From NCBI RefSeq assembly GCF_028640845.1, contig NC_080546.1:68539205-68603204 (forward strand): a DNA stretch of 64,000 bases. The letters are read 5' to 3'. The number at the start of each line of letters is the position of its first letter. Positions within the stretch are counted from its first letter, which is position 1. Under the pieces are notes generated by a model. The model was not told the origin of the DNA. It worked only from the letters and a program-made list of their open reading frames with translations, and searched no databases. Position numbers and translations under genes: made by a program. The stretch is from Ahaetulla prasina (Eukaryota > Chordata > Lepidosauria > Squamata > Colubridae). This document shows, in pieces, positions 38,399-48,903 of the stretch.

Positions 38399-39373
38399 TC
38401 ATGAATCCTGAATTTTACTTTGAGTTTGTTGCTCCTTTTCTTTATGCTTAAGGGCTCCCCTCGTCAGTCTTTGTTCTTGTGGTTGTTCCTCAGATGGTAA
38501 CATCACTGGAATCACCTCAGCTTCCACACCCATTTGAGTCTCTTGAATTCTTTTCTCTATTATTTCTACTTCAAGTTTCAGCACGGTGGAAAGAAAATCT
38601 TTGGCCTTAAGCACTGTATCAATACGATATCTCTTTCCTTGATAATACACTGTCAAACCAACTGGAACCTCCCATCTAAATTGAATCTGGTATTTCTTAA
38701 GCTCTTGTGTAAAAAATGTAAAGTCCTTTCTATCCCTTAACATCTTGGGAGGAATCTCTTTCAAAACCTTCAGCTCCTGTTCTCCTATTTTCAAGGTTTT
38801 CTGAAATGCAACTTGCAAAATTTGATTTCTCACTATTCTTTTCAAAAAATAAACCACAATGTCTCTAGGAAGTTTCTTCTGCCCAGCAATCCAGGAATTA
38901 ACTCTATAAATTTTGTCAATTTGATAAGCAACCTCTTGTGGATCAAGTTCAATAAATTCAGCCAGAGCTTCTGATAAAAATTTTTTTAAATCTTCCCCTT
39001 TCTCCTCATTCAAGCCCCTAATTCTCAGAGCTCCTTCCATCATTCTATACTGCATCACCACCACTTGATCTTCATTTTTGTCCAATTTAATTTGCATTCC
39101 CCGCATTCTATTTTCTATTTGCTGATTTGACTGAGCAATTTCTTGCACCTCCTCCTCCACCACCTCCAGTCTTTTTGCCAAACCTTGGAAAGCCATCAGA
39201 ATATCTTCTCTTATTTTTTTATTATTCTCTTTTATTTCTTCTCTTATTTTCTCATTATTATCCATCATCTCCTTAAACTTTTCTTCAAAAACTTTCCCTT
39301 GTTCTTTAATCAAATCTTCTAAAGCTGGTTCAGAACCCCTTCTACCCCCAGTCTTAGGTGGTTTAGTAGCCAT
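38399..39373 (-). CDS. L1-B ORF1 protein, intact
   Basis: A full reading frame of 324 codons from MATKPPKTGGRRGSEPALE to the stop. Residues about 25-105 are a coiled coil (EEKFKEMMDNNEKIREEIKE; RLEVVEEEVQEIAQ). Residues about 125-215 form the RRM-like part (ALRIRGLNEEKGEDLK, IDKIYRVNSWIA, LPRDIVVYFLKR). Residues about 215-290 form the CTD (IPPKMLRDRKDFTFFT, YYQGKRYRIDTVLKAKDFL). ORF1 proteins bind L1 RNA as trimers and act as chaperones. The start is chosen because it is the first ATG after the 5' UTR and gives a normal-length protein. A non-autonomous role is possible even though ORF2 is broken. Confidence 0.85.
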   Translation of the reverse strand: MATKPPKTGGRRGSEPALEDLIKEQGKVFEEKFKEMMDNNEKIREEIKENNKKIREDILMAFQGLAKRLEVVEEEVQEIAQSNQQIENRMRGMQIKLDKNEDQVVVMQYRMMEGALRIRGLNEEKGEDLKKFLSEALAEFIELDPQEVAYQIDKIYRVNSWIAGQKKLPRDIVVYFLKRIVRNQILQVAFQKTLKIGEQELKVLKEIPPKMLRDRKDFTFFTQELKKYQIQFRWEVPVGLTVYYQGKRYRIDTVLKAKDFLSTVLKLEVEIIEKRIQETQMGVEAEVIPVMLPSEEQPQEQRLTRGALKHKEKEQQTQSKIQDS

Positions 39374-39960
39374 TTCAGTTTTTAAGATTCACAAAATATA
39401 AGTCTAGAAACTTCTCTTTTCCCCTTTAAGTATAGGAGAGCTCACTTCACTTCATTAGAATCCACAGATAACATTTCTTAGCTTCTTAGTTACACAGGCT
39501 GTTTAGAATTCCATTCTTCACTTTCACTCCCTTTCAGGCGCCATCTTAAAGAGTCAGTTAAAACAAAGAAAAAAAAGTTTCTCTTTTTAAAAGGGTAGAA
39601 GTCAGGAAATCAAAAATACTTGCAATCCAGTAGTTGTTCACTCGTGCTCATTCCGTCTGCTTATAGAAATCCATAAAGATAAGACAATTAGCAGAGATGG
39701 ACACTTTCTTCTTTTCCTGCTTTTACAGGCACGCACTGAAGGTCGGAGCTTGGCAGGATGATTGATGGGACTCGACCCTCAGGGCTCTGCTTAATAAAAA
39801 ACAAAGCCCCTGGGGAGGTCTACCACACCCCCGCAGCTCTTATCTTTCCCTTTCATCCAGGGAAAAAGATTAAAGCCGGCATTTTCCTGGCTTTTACGAA
39901 GTTCAGTACGGAGCTCCTTAATTAGGAACTCATCGAAGAAGGTGGCACCACCGGAAGTTC

Positions 39961-40332
39961 AACAGCAGCAAGGATTGTATTTGCACAACATTGGAAAGCA
40001 GAGAAAATCCCTATAGAGAGAGAAGTAATTAAGAAAATTTTGGAATGTGCAGAAATGAATACATTAATATTGGTAATTAAAGAAAAGGAAGAATCAGAGT
40101 ATTTTAAAGTATGGGGAAATTATATCAATGGTTAGAAAAGAAGTATATATGAAATATTGGAAGAATGTTGTACCAAATGAAATCAAAATGTAAAGGTATG
40201 ACAGAAACACAGCATGAAAAAGATGGAGGAGGGAGTAGAGGACACAAAATATGTACTCAGATGAAACACTGAATTGATCAAAGATGTATTGTTTATTTGT
40301 TTGTTTAAAAAATTAAAAAAATTAAAAAAAAG
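39961..40332 (+). mobile_element. L1-A 3' end
   Basis: Resumes L1-A after the L1-B target duplication (aacagcagcaaggattgtatttgc) with the last ORF2 codons (to about 40135) and a 3' UTR that ends in A-rich sequence ttaaaaaaattaaaaaaaa at 40305-40332. No gene of its own. Confidence 0.75.
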
Positions 40333-40584
40333 ATGCCAGTGTGCAAGCACAAACTGGATTCCAAAATGCTCTGTTCTTCCTCAGCTGTCAATTCCTCCCT
40401 CCCAATTTCCCATAGTAAAAGTATACAGCTTTATTGCCCATTTGTTCCCCTCCCATCCTCGACTGATGGTAAAATACTGGCAAGGTGCCAAGCCAAAACT
40501 GGTGGATCTGACAATATCTTTCAAAGATCCTTGAGCACCAAGGATCTACCAGAGAACTGGAAAAGAGCTGATGTGGTTCCCATC

Positions 40585-40587
<3 letters not shown>

Positions 40588-40672
<85 letters not shown>
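40588..40672. repeat. (TTA)n/(TAA)n microsatellite
   Basis: About 14 TTA units followed directly by about 15 TAA units, forming a self-complementary tract. It is the 3' tail of the adjacent minus-strand LINE-II, on the right, expanded. The frame of poly-Leu/Ile made by it is not a gene. Confidence 0.9.
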
Positions 40673-40673
<1 letters not shown>

Positions 40674-41995
40674 TTCATTTTGTCACAACAGTATACACAA
40701 ACATTGTCATAAAAAAAAGTATCATGAAGAATATATATATATATATATACACAAGTAAAGAATATGCATCAGCTATACTAATTTGATATAATGAAGGGAA
40801 CAATAGGACAGGAACGGTAGGCACTTTTGTGCTCTTATGCATGCCCCTTATAGTCCTCTTAGGAATGGGGCGAGGTCAATAGTAGACAGTTTTTGGTTGA
40901 AGATTTTGGGATTTTGAGTAGAGACTATGGAGTCACATAACGAGTTCCAAGCATTAACAACTCTGTTACAGAAGTCATATTTTCTGCAATCAAGTTTGAA
41001 GCGGTTGACATCATATTTTCTGCAATCAAGTTTGAAGCGGTTGACATTAAGCTTGAATCTATTTTTTGCTCTTGTAATATTGCGATTGAAGCTGAAGTAG
41101 TCTTTTACAGGAAGGATATTGCAATAGATGATTTTGTGTGTTAAACACAGGTCATGTCGAAGTCGACAGAGTTGTAAGTTTTCTAATCCCAGGATTTCAA
41201 GCCTGGTGGTATAAGGTATTTTGTTGTTTTCGGAGGAGCGAAGAACTCTTCTAGTAAAATATTTCTGGATGTGTTCTATTGTATTTATGTCAGAGATGTG
41301 GTATGGGTTCCAGACGGATGAGCTGTATTCAAGAATAGGTCTGGCAAATGTTTTGTATGCTCTAGTTAGTAGTGTAGAGTTTTTGGAAAAGAAACTGCAT
41401 AAAATTAGGTTTACAACTTTTAGAGCCTTTTTTGCTACGTAGTTGCAGTGGGCTTTGGCATTAAGGTCATTTGATATGAGAACTCCAAGATCTTTGACAG
41501 GGTGGGGGTCGTCAGTAAGGTAATGACCATCGAGTTTGTACTTGTTGATAGGATTCTTTTTTCCAATATGTAAGACTGAGCATTTGCTGGTAGAGATTTG
41601 GAGTTGCCAAGTTTTAGACCAATCGGAAACTAAGTCGAGGTCTTCTTGAAGGGTAGAAGTATTGTTAGTGGTATTAAATAGTTTGACATAGTCAGCAAAG
41701 AGAACACAATAACTTGAGATGAGGTCACAGAGATCATTTATGTATAGTATGAAGAGCGTTGGACCAAGAACACTACCTTGGGGAACGCCACTTTTGACAG
41801 GAACAGGATTTGATATAGCGTTGCCAATTTTGACCACTTGTCTGTTTGACAGGAAGGCGTTTATCCAATTGTGAAGAGGTCCCGAAATGCCATAGGATAT
41901 TAGTTTGAGGAGTAGTTTATCATGTACTACTGAATCAAAAGCTTTGCAGAAGTCTATGTAGATTGCATCTATTGCCTGATCAATCTTCAAAAATC
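40673..41995 (-). mobile_element. LINE-II copy, 5' truncated
   Basis: Minus-strand copy with an open RT/post-RT frame (41990-40848) and a 3' UTR containing tgttgtgacaaaatgaaat before the repeat tail. Possible target duplication atctt at both ends (40582-40586 and 41989-41993), which is too short to be certain. Confidence 0.8.
40848..41990 (-). pseudogene. LINE-II reverse transcriptase, 5'-truncated open frame
   Basis: 380 codons without a stop: DAIYIDFCKAFDSVVHDKLL, LSNRQVVKI, SGVPQGSVLGPTLFILYIND, FADYVKLFNTTN (the second catalytic Asp of FADD replaced by Tyr), then WQLQISTSKCSVLHIGKKN, ARPILEYSSSVWNPYH, LTHKIIYCN and PFLRGL at the end. A tandem repeat of VNRFKLDCRKYD lies near the C-terminus. 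Lacks endonuclease and the RT start. The altered active site makes activity unlikely. Confidence 0.85.
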
Positions 41996-42091
41996 AATTT
42001 CCTCAAAAAAGAGGAAAAAACAGATCTGGTAAACCACTCAGCCTGACATCAATACCTGGGAAGATTCTGGAAAAGATATTGAAGCAACAAA

Positions 42092-44870
42092 TTTTTATTT
42101 ATTTATTTTTATTTTTTTATTTATTTATTTTTGTTGTAACAATATATATAAGCATTACATAAAGGATTATATAATATATAAACATATATATGAGGAGAAA
42201 CAAGGTAATATAAACATATATATATATATATAGGGGAAGAAACAATAGGACAGGAACGGTAGGCACTTTTGTGCTCTTATGCACGCCCCTTAGAGTCCTC
42301 TTAGGAAAGTGGTGAGGTCAACCGTGGATAGATTTTGAGTAAAGCTTTTGGGGTTATGAGAAGAAACCGCAGAGTCAGGTAATGCATTCCAAGCATATAC
42401 AATTCTGTTACACAAATCCAGGTCCTGTCAAAGGCGACAAAGTTCCAAGTTTTCTAGACCCAGGATATCAAGTCTGGTATTTTATTCGTTTCGGAGGAAT
42501 GGAGAACTCTTCTCGTAAAATACCTTTGGACACGCTCAACTGTATTGATATCAGATATATGGTATGGGTTCCAGACAGGCGAGCAGTAATCAAGAATTGG
42601 CCTAGCAAATGTTTTATATGCTCTGGTCAGTAGCATGGTGTTTTTTGAAAAGAAGCTACGTAGAATTAAGTTAACAACTCTTAGAGCCTTTTTTGCTATA
42701 TAGTTGCAGTGGGCTTTGGCACTTAGATTGTTAGATATAAAAACTCCAAGGTCTTTGACAGGGTGGGGGTCATCTGTGAGGTAATGTCCATCAAGCATGT
42801 ACTTTGTGATTGGTTCTTTCTTCCAATATGCAAGACTGAGCATTTACTGGTTGAGATTTGTAGTTGCCAATTTTAGACCAAGTAGTTAGATGATCAAGGT
42901 CCTTTTGAATTGTGGATGTATTGTCAGTGGTGTTGAAAAGTTTGACATTGTCAGCAAAGAGAACACAGTTACTTGAGATATGATCACAAAGATCATTTAT
43001 GTATATTATAAAGAGAGTTGGTCCAAGAACGCTACCTTGAGGAACACCACTCTTGACAGGAACAGGATTAGAGCATTACCAATTTTAACTACTTATTGTC
43101 TGTTTGACAGAAAAGCAGATATCCAGTTGTGTAAGGGTCCTGAAATGCCATAGGATTTTAATTTTAGGAGAAGTTTATCATGTACTACTGAGTCAAAAGC
43201 TTTACAGAAGTCTATGTATATTGCATCTATTGATTTACCTAGATCAAGATTTGTAGTCCATAGGTTTTTACAGTGGAGAAGTTGTAAATTGCATGATAAT
43301 TTTTTTCTGAAGCCAAATTGTTTATTTGAGAGAAGGTTGTGTATTTCTAAGTGCAAGGTAATGGATTGGTTGATGATGGATTCCATTACTTTGCAGTTAC
43401 ATAACATAGGAGATTGGTCTATAATTATCAACTAAGCTGGGGTCGCCTTTTTTGAAAACTGGAATGACTGTGGCTAGTGACCAGAGATTGGGAAGGGAAC
43501 TGGTTGTGAAAGTTTTATTAAAGATTATACTTAGGGGTTCTGCTAAATTACTAGAGAGTTTTTTTAAGAAGTAAGCACAAAGTCTGTCAGGTCCAATGGA
43601 TAGAGATGGTTTCAAGTTACAAAGAGCTTTTCCAACATTTTCTTCTGTAAAATCTATATTTGTTAAGTCGTCATACTCATTGCTTGTACGATTTGGGAAT
43701 ATGGGATATGTGCCATCACTGTTGACAAAAACTGAGCCAAAGAATTTGTTAAAGAGGTTTGCTTTAGTTACTTCGTTTTTGTATTCATTGCCGTTAGAAT
43801 CTTTTAGTGGTGGCATGGATCTAGAGTCTTTAAGCTTGTTGACAAAATTATAGAAGGCACAACTGGAATTAGTGCGCAGAAGATCCTCTTCTTGCTTGGT
43901 GTGGTAATTTGTGCATTCGGTTTTTATTTGGTTGCATATAGTTCTGTAGCGATTTTTAAAATTTGCTACATAGCCCTTTTTGTTTCTTTTCCAGAGGGAT
44001 TTTTTTTTAGATTGAAGCTTTTTTATTGATATGGGTAGTTTGCTTTTCCTGATCTTGGTGGTAGTTTGTGGTACGTATAGTTTGATGACTCTATTGATTT
44101 CGAGTAGGAAAACTCTATAGTGGTCTTCAGCAGTTATACAGGTTGAGAACAGATTTTGCCAGTCCAGAGATGAAAGATCATTGTTTATAAGGTCATAATT
44201 GGCTTTTTTGAAGTTGTAGATGGAAATGCTATTGATATGACGATTTAAGTGATGACGTATATTAAGACGGAAGTCAATCATGCAATGATCACTGTTGGAA
44301 GCAAAATAAAACAGGCAATACAGTGTACAATTTAAAATGCAAATTAAAAAACTTATTTTATAATTAGCCTAAAAAGTTTAAAATATATAATAAACTAAAA
44401 ATATTGTAGTATGGATTGGATCAGTTGTACATTCATTTGTTATCCAGTTGATGAGAGGTAAATTTAGGTCACCCAGGAAGATGAGTGGATATGGGCAAGA
44501 GGCAGCCCATGTTAGTAGTGAGGTTAAAATATTAGCATGAGTAATGTCATAGTCAGGGGCTCTGTAGCATAGAATGAATCGAAGTATGGTATTAGATGAT
44601 AGGTCGCATACAATAGTTTCAGGAAGAGAAAGTTTGTGTGCAACTTGAATGTTTTTTAGATTCAGTGACTTTTTATAGAAAATAGCCACTCCACCACCTC
44701 TTCGGTTTTCACGATCTGAACGGTGAACTTGATATTCTTTGTTTAAAATGATGGAGTCAGGGATGGATGAGATTAGCCATGTTTCACAAATAAATATAAT
44801 ATCAAATGTACCACTGTTTAGCAGGAGGATAAATTCCCGGTAATTTGTTAACAATACTTCTTGCATTCAT
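42092..44870 (-). mobile_element. LINE-II copy, most complete in the window
   Basis: From the 3' tail (tttatttattttt, 42092-42130; ttgttgtaacaatatatata) through post-RT (42843-42454), RT (43431-43093), pre-RT (44281-43397) and endonuclease (44866-44378). Between 44282 and 44377 the endonuclease-RT linker is replaced by A/T-rich sequence I cannot place. Confidence 0.8.
43397..44866 (-). pseudogene. LINE-II ORF2: endonuclease and pre-RT region
   Basis: Endonuclease piece: FDIIFICETWLISSIPDS, RSDRENRRGGGVAIFYKKS, FLGDLNLPLINW. Pre-RT piece: PISIKKLQSKKKSLWKRN, LLRTNSSCAFYNFVNKL, FFGSVFVNSDGTYP, PSLSIGPDRLCAYFLKK and IPVFKKGDPSLVDNYRPIS. The two open pieces are not joined, because about 95 bp of foreign-looking A/T-rich sequence separates them. 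Confidence 0.8.
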
Positions 44871-44884
44871 CAATTTACATTTAA

Positions 44885-45755
44885 AATCGTTACATTTATA
44901 CGATAAAATCGCTCAGCTTCGGGATAGTTTGGACCGAGATTGTGATGATCCGGATGAGATGACTGAGACACGTCTTGTTGATGTTATTTGGGATGAGTTT
45001 GATTCTGTGGCTCCCGAGGACATGGACAGGCTGCTGGGGAGGTTACATGCCACTACATGTTTACTGGACCCGTGTCCCTCCTGGCTGGTGCTGGCCACTC
45101 AGGAGGTGACACGAGGCTGGCTCCGGGGAATTATAAATGCTTCTTTGTTGGAGGGGGTCTTTCCCGCTGCCTTGAAAGAGGCGGTGGTGAGACCCCTCCT
45201 TAAGAAGCCTTCCCTGGACCCAGCTATTTTGGGTAATTACCGTCCAGTCTCCAACCTTCGCTTTGTGGCGAAGGTTGTAGAGAGTGTGGTGGCATGGCAG
45301 CTTTCCCAGTACCTGGATGAAGCTGTCTATCTGGACCCGTTCCAGTCTGGCTTCCGGTCCGGGTATAGCACGGAGACAGCTTTGGTCGCGTTGGTGGATG
45401 ACCTCTGGAGGGCCAGGGATAGGGGTTGTTCCTCTGCCCTGGTCCTGTTAGATCTTTCATCGGCTTTTGATACCATCGACCATGGTATCCTGCTGCGCCG
45501 GTTGGGGAGTTTGGGAGTGGGAGGCACCGTTTATCGGTGGTTCTCCTCCTATCTCTCTGACCGGTCGCAGACGGTGTTGACAGGAGGGCAGAGATCGACC
45601 GCGAGGCGCCTTACTTGTGGGGTGCCTCAGGGGTCGATTCTCTCGCCTCTCCTGTTCAACATCTACATGAAGACGTTGTGTGAGGTCATCAGTGGCTTCG
45701 GGACGCTCAGCTGTACTTTTCCACCCCGGGCCACCCCAACGAAGCTGTCGAAGTG
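44885..45755 (+). pseudogene. CR1/L2-type LINE RT fragment with active site deleted
   Basis: The same family as 1-2764. The frame reads YDKIAQLRDSLDRDCDDPD, PCPSWLVLATQEVTRGWL, LSSAFDTIDHGILLRRL, CGVPQGSILSPLLFNIYMK. At about 45700 a 27-28 bp deletion relative to 2043-2071 removes the YADD coding bases and shifts the frame. Ends abruptly at about 45755. Confidence 0.85.
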
Positions 45756-45775
45756 CTATATAGGAAAAAGAAAAG

Positions 45776-46320
45776 AAAAACAATAGGACAGGAACGGTAG
45801 GCACGTTTGTGCGCTTATGCACGCCCCTTATGGTCCTCTTAGGAATGGGGTGAGGTCAATAGTAGAAAGTTTTTGGATAAAACTTTTAGGATTATGGGAA
45901 GAGACCACAGAGTCAGGTAAAGTATTCCAAGCACTGATGATTCTGTTACAGAAGTCATATTTTCTGCAATCTAGATTAAAGCGGTTAATATTAAGTTTAA
46001 ATCTGTTGGTTGCTCTTGTATTATTGCAATTAAAACTGAAGTAGTCTTTAACAGGAAGGACATTACAATAGATGATTTTATGAGTTAAACTTAGGTCTTG
46101 TTGAAGGCGACGGAGTTCCAAGTTTTCTACGCCTAGGATTTCAAGTCTGGTGGGATAAGGTATTTTGTTGTTTTCAGAGGAATGGAGAATTCTTCTTGTA
46201 AAATATTTCTGGACACGTTCAATTGCATTGATGTCAGAGATGTGGTGAGGGTTCCAAACAGGCGAGCTGTATTCTAGAATTGGTCTAGCAAATGTTTTAT
46301 ATGCTCTGGTTAGTAGTGTA
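45776..46320 (-). mobile_element. LINE-II 3' fragment
   Basis: The terminal 540 bp of LINE-II: 3' UTR start at 45776 (aaaaacaataggacagg) and post-RT residues to 46320, with frame 46121-45828 (LRRLQQDLSLTHKIIYCN ... PFLRGP). It meets the pyrimidine tract on the right. Confidence 0.8.
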
Positions 46321-46329
46321 GTGTAGACT

Positions 46330-46736
46330 CTCTTGCTCTCACTTTTCTCTCTCTCACTTCCTTTTTCTTTCTTTCTTTCTTTCTTTTTCTTTCTTTCTTT
46401 CTTCTCTCTCTCTCTCTCTCTTTTCTCTCTCTCCCCTTCCTTTCTCTTTCTTTCTCTCTTACTTGTCTTTTTCTTTCTTTCTTTACTTTCTCTCTCTCTC
46501 CCTTCCTCTTTCTTTCTTTCTCTTTCCTTCTCTTTCTTTCTTCTCTTTCTCTCTTCCTCCCTCCCTTTCTTCTTGACTCTCTCTCTCTCACTTTCTTCTC
46601 TCTCTCTCTCCCTTCCACTTTATTTCTTTCTCTTTCTTTCTCTCTTTCTCTTTCCTTCTGTTTCTTTCTTTATTTTCTCTTTTTTCTCTCTCTCCCTCCC
46701 TCTCTCCCTTTCTTTCTTTCTTTCTCTCTCCCTCCC

Positions 46737-46770
<34 letters not shown>
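46330..46770. repeat. CT-rich (CTTT)n/(CT)n tract, ending in (CA)n
   Basis: 440 bp of almost pure pyrimidine on the plus strand in ctttctttctttc, ctctct and ccctccct patterns, with cacacacacac at the end. Long Ser/Leu/Phe and Arg/Glu/Lys frames in it are artefacts. Confidence 0.95.
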
Positions 46771-47348
46771 CCCTGGTCTGAGCAGCGGTGGCAGCAGGAG
46801 AAGGAAGAAAGTGCTCCAGGAGGGCGGGCGGCCTGGCCCAGAAATTGGGCATCCCCCATCATGGACTGGATTTGGGCAGCGGGACCTGAGGTGGAGGGGA
46901 AGGCAAGCGGGTGACCATTACCCAAAGGCCCTGGGAAGCTGAGCGTGTCAGGCCCAAAAGGTGAGCAAGCCTCACCATGTCCCCTCGAGGTGACACTTCT
47001 TTGGCTGAGTGCAGTGGGTCTTCCTCCCCCACCACCAGCATTGGCCTTACCTTCTAATCTTCCTCACACCTCAGCATGCCCATCCCAACCGAGCCACAGC
47101 ACCCATGTGCACTGCAGCGGAGCAGCAGTCTTGGCCCCAGAGGCAGCGGCAGGAGAAGGAAGAAACTGAGCAACCCCTCTCAGTGCCACTGCCACCCCTC
47201 TCAGCCCCAGTCCAGCAACTGCATTTCCCCCAATGGCCACCCATCCACCCGCTGGCCGGGCAGAGCCAAAAGTGACAATCTCCCAACATGGGCTGGATGC
47301 CGACCTTGGGAGGCAAGCAGGTGTGGGGAACCTCCAGGAAGGCCGCAT
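46771..47348. other. GC-rich region without identified gene
   Basis: GC-rich sequence that I could not place. It resembles the GC-rich flanks at 47918-48063 and 54413-54737 in wording (gcatgg, ggccag, gggaaggg), so these may be one interrupted element. No coding motif is recognised; the long proline-rich frames lack known domains. Confidence 0.5.
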
Positions 47349-47353
47349 GGAAG

Positions 47354-47912
47354 TGTTGTGTCTGCGCCCCCCAAGCCGGGCCCCCTGCCAGAAAGTGACT
47401 TGGAAAGTGAGGGGGAAGGGCCATCAGGACTTACCTCTGGAGCACCGGCTTCTGTGGCTCAGCTCCAGGAGCCAGAGGCAGGCCAGGTGGAGGAGATAAC
47501 GAGGCCTCCATCCCCTGACCCCCAGGCCACGCCTCCAGACCCAGCTGATGGCAATCAGGCTTGGCTGGACCCTAGGTTTCGTAGGCAGGAGAGGCGGGAA
47601 TAACAGAAGCAGGGGTGGGGCAGGCCTAGGAAGTGCTGAATCACGGAGCCACACCCCACAGAGTATAAAAGCAGTCCTGGCTGCTCTGCTGCTCCATGAC
47701 GAGCAAAAATTGAGCTGAACTCTTTGACTCGGAGAAATGAGCTGAACATTCGGCCTGGACTGCTGACTTCCTGGTTGCCTGGCAACCCCAAGATAAAAGG
47801 GAGACTTTGGCAGGCAGCTGCAGATTTCCTGCCAGGACTGATAGCAGCCGTGAACTCAATTACTTGCTCGTTTAGTCAGCTCGCATGGCTGAGGCCAGGA
47901 GGGGACTGAACA
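47354..47912 (+). mobile_element. Solo LTR, TATA-containing
   Basis: Starts TGTTGTGTCTGCGCC and ends GACTGAACA, with 5-bp duplication ggaag on both sides (47349-47353 and 47913-47917). TATAAAA at 47664-47670 indicates the promoter on the plus strand. It resembles the minus-strand LTR at 50451-50970 (shared ggcaggcct...aagtgctga, tggagccacacccca and TATA). Confidence 0.8.
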
Positions 47913-48068
47913 GGAAGACAAGCAAGCATGGCAGGGCTGTAGGGAAGGGAGTAGGCTGCTAGCTCCATTCCCCTTGGCCAGGCAGCCCTGACATGCTTGC
48001 CTGCCTTCCATGCGGCCTTCCATGCAATCCCTGTGGCCAGGCCTGCTTGCCTGCCTTTGCAAGCTCAG

Positions 48069-48437
48069 TGTCAGGGTTCCAAGAAACACCCCCAATGAAA
48101 TTAAGCTTTGAGACCTGAGGTTCCTCAAAGTTCCAATTTATTAGAATTGTCATGTTGGCACAGCTGGGAAAACCCGAATCTGAAAGCTTCCAGGTTTTCC
48201 ACAACCAGTTGACAGTTCAAATCCCTGCCCCACACCCACAAGTTCATCACATTGTCCAATCAACTCTTCACACTCAATTAGATACAATCTTCAGGAAGTC
48301 TCATCAGACGCAGGCAAAAGTCCTGTTGTTATGTTATGAATGTTATAACTAACTTTCTACTGCTCCAACAACAACCCCCTCCCAACTTCCCCAGCTCAAA
48401 TATGTGGCAGTTAAGAAGCAAAAAAGAAAATTGTCTT
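48069..48437 (-). repeat. Gypsy 3' LTR
   Basis: Begins TGTCAGGGTTCCAAG and aligns with 54031-54407, including gacagttca and cccctcccaacttccccagct. Its inner end lacks the last 20 or so bases of the other LTR and is followed by the polypurine run (minus strand CTGAGGGGGAGAAG, 48441-48455). Confidence 0.85.
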
Positions 48438-48502
48438 TTGGCTTCTCCCCCTCAGGAAAATAACGCATCCTGGAACAAGACTGAAATCAGAGGTTAACAC
48501 AA

Positions 48503-48871
48503 TTAGCACATTAACCACCTCCCCACCACCAGGAGACCCTTAGGCTTATCAGGGAATTTATCATGAAATTGCCTAACTAAGGTATCTGCCTGAACATCCC
48601 AACTCTTCACCCATGTGGCTTCAGACAAGGAGTATCCCTTCCAATGAACCAAATATTGCAAACTTCCCCTCTGCAATCTGGAGTCCAAAATCTTCTTCAC
48701 CTCATAATGAGTCTCACCCTGCACCACAATCGGCTTTGGGGGAGCAGCAGGTTGAGGTCTTAATTTGGATCTCACAGCCGGCTTTAACAGGCTGCAATGG
48801 AAAACAGGATGAATTTTTCCCAGTATGCGAGGAAGATTTAATTGTACAGTCACTGGATTAATCACTTTCAC
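48503..48871 (-). pseudogene. Gypsy integrase C-terminus with chromodomain
   Basis: PRILGKIHPVFHCSLLKPAV (the GPY/F-like region of chromoviruses) is followed by a chromodomain HYEVKKILDSRLQRGSLQYL, VHWKGYSLSEATWVKSWDV. In chromoviruses it targets integration to modified histones. A frame break separates it from the integrase core. Confidence 0.88.
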
Positions 48872-48903
48872 TATGGGGGCCTAAATATTTCGGTCCCAAC
48901 TTC

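Larger units (their letters stand above)
30850..39960 (-). mobile_element. L1-B, full-length L1 with two internal tandem duplications
   Basis: The 3' end is at 30850 (poly-T on the plus strand) and the 5' end at 39960. The 16-bp target duplication aacagcagcaaggatt is perfect at 30834-30849 and 39961-39976. Reading on the minus strand: 5' UTR 39960-39374, ORF1 39373-38399, ORF2 endonuclease 38326-37540, then a repeat of 5' UTR (part), ORF1 and endonuclease (37535-35375), then RT 35137-33695, C-terminus, and a repeated RT-to-C-terminal segment (32780-31420), 3' UTR with a C/T-rich stretch. Removing both duplications would leave a conventional L1 of roughly 5.6 kb. Confidence 0.9.
40333..42091 (+). 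mobile_element. CR1-like RT fragment, split by LINE-II
   Basis: Short plus-strand pieces at 40480-40587 (STKDLPENWKRADVVPI) and 41996-42091 (ggaaaaaacagatctggtaaacc..., equivalent to the following K-rich, N-Y-RP-SL motif and ILEKI) are adjacent in other CR1 elements. The first is interrupted by a LINE-II copy and a (TTA)n tract. Confidence 0.65.

Noticed and set aside
40333..40758. Poly-Leu/poly-Ile protein
   Set aside because: Made by (TTA)n/(TAA)n; the upstream part is a CR1 fragment.
46310..46925. Ser/Leu/Phe-rich and Arg/Glu/Lys-rich proteins
   Set aside because: Products of the pyrimidine-rich microsatellite.
47076..47603. 175-codon Pro/Ser/Gln-rich frame as a novel gene
   Set aside because: It runs across the border of a solo LTR at 47354 and has no domain; overlapping open frames on both strands reflect high GC.
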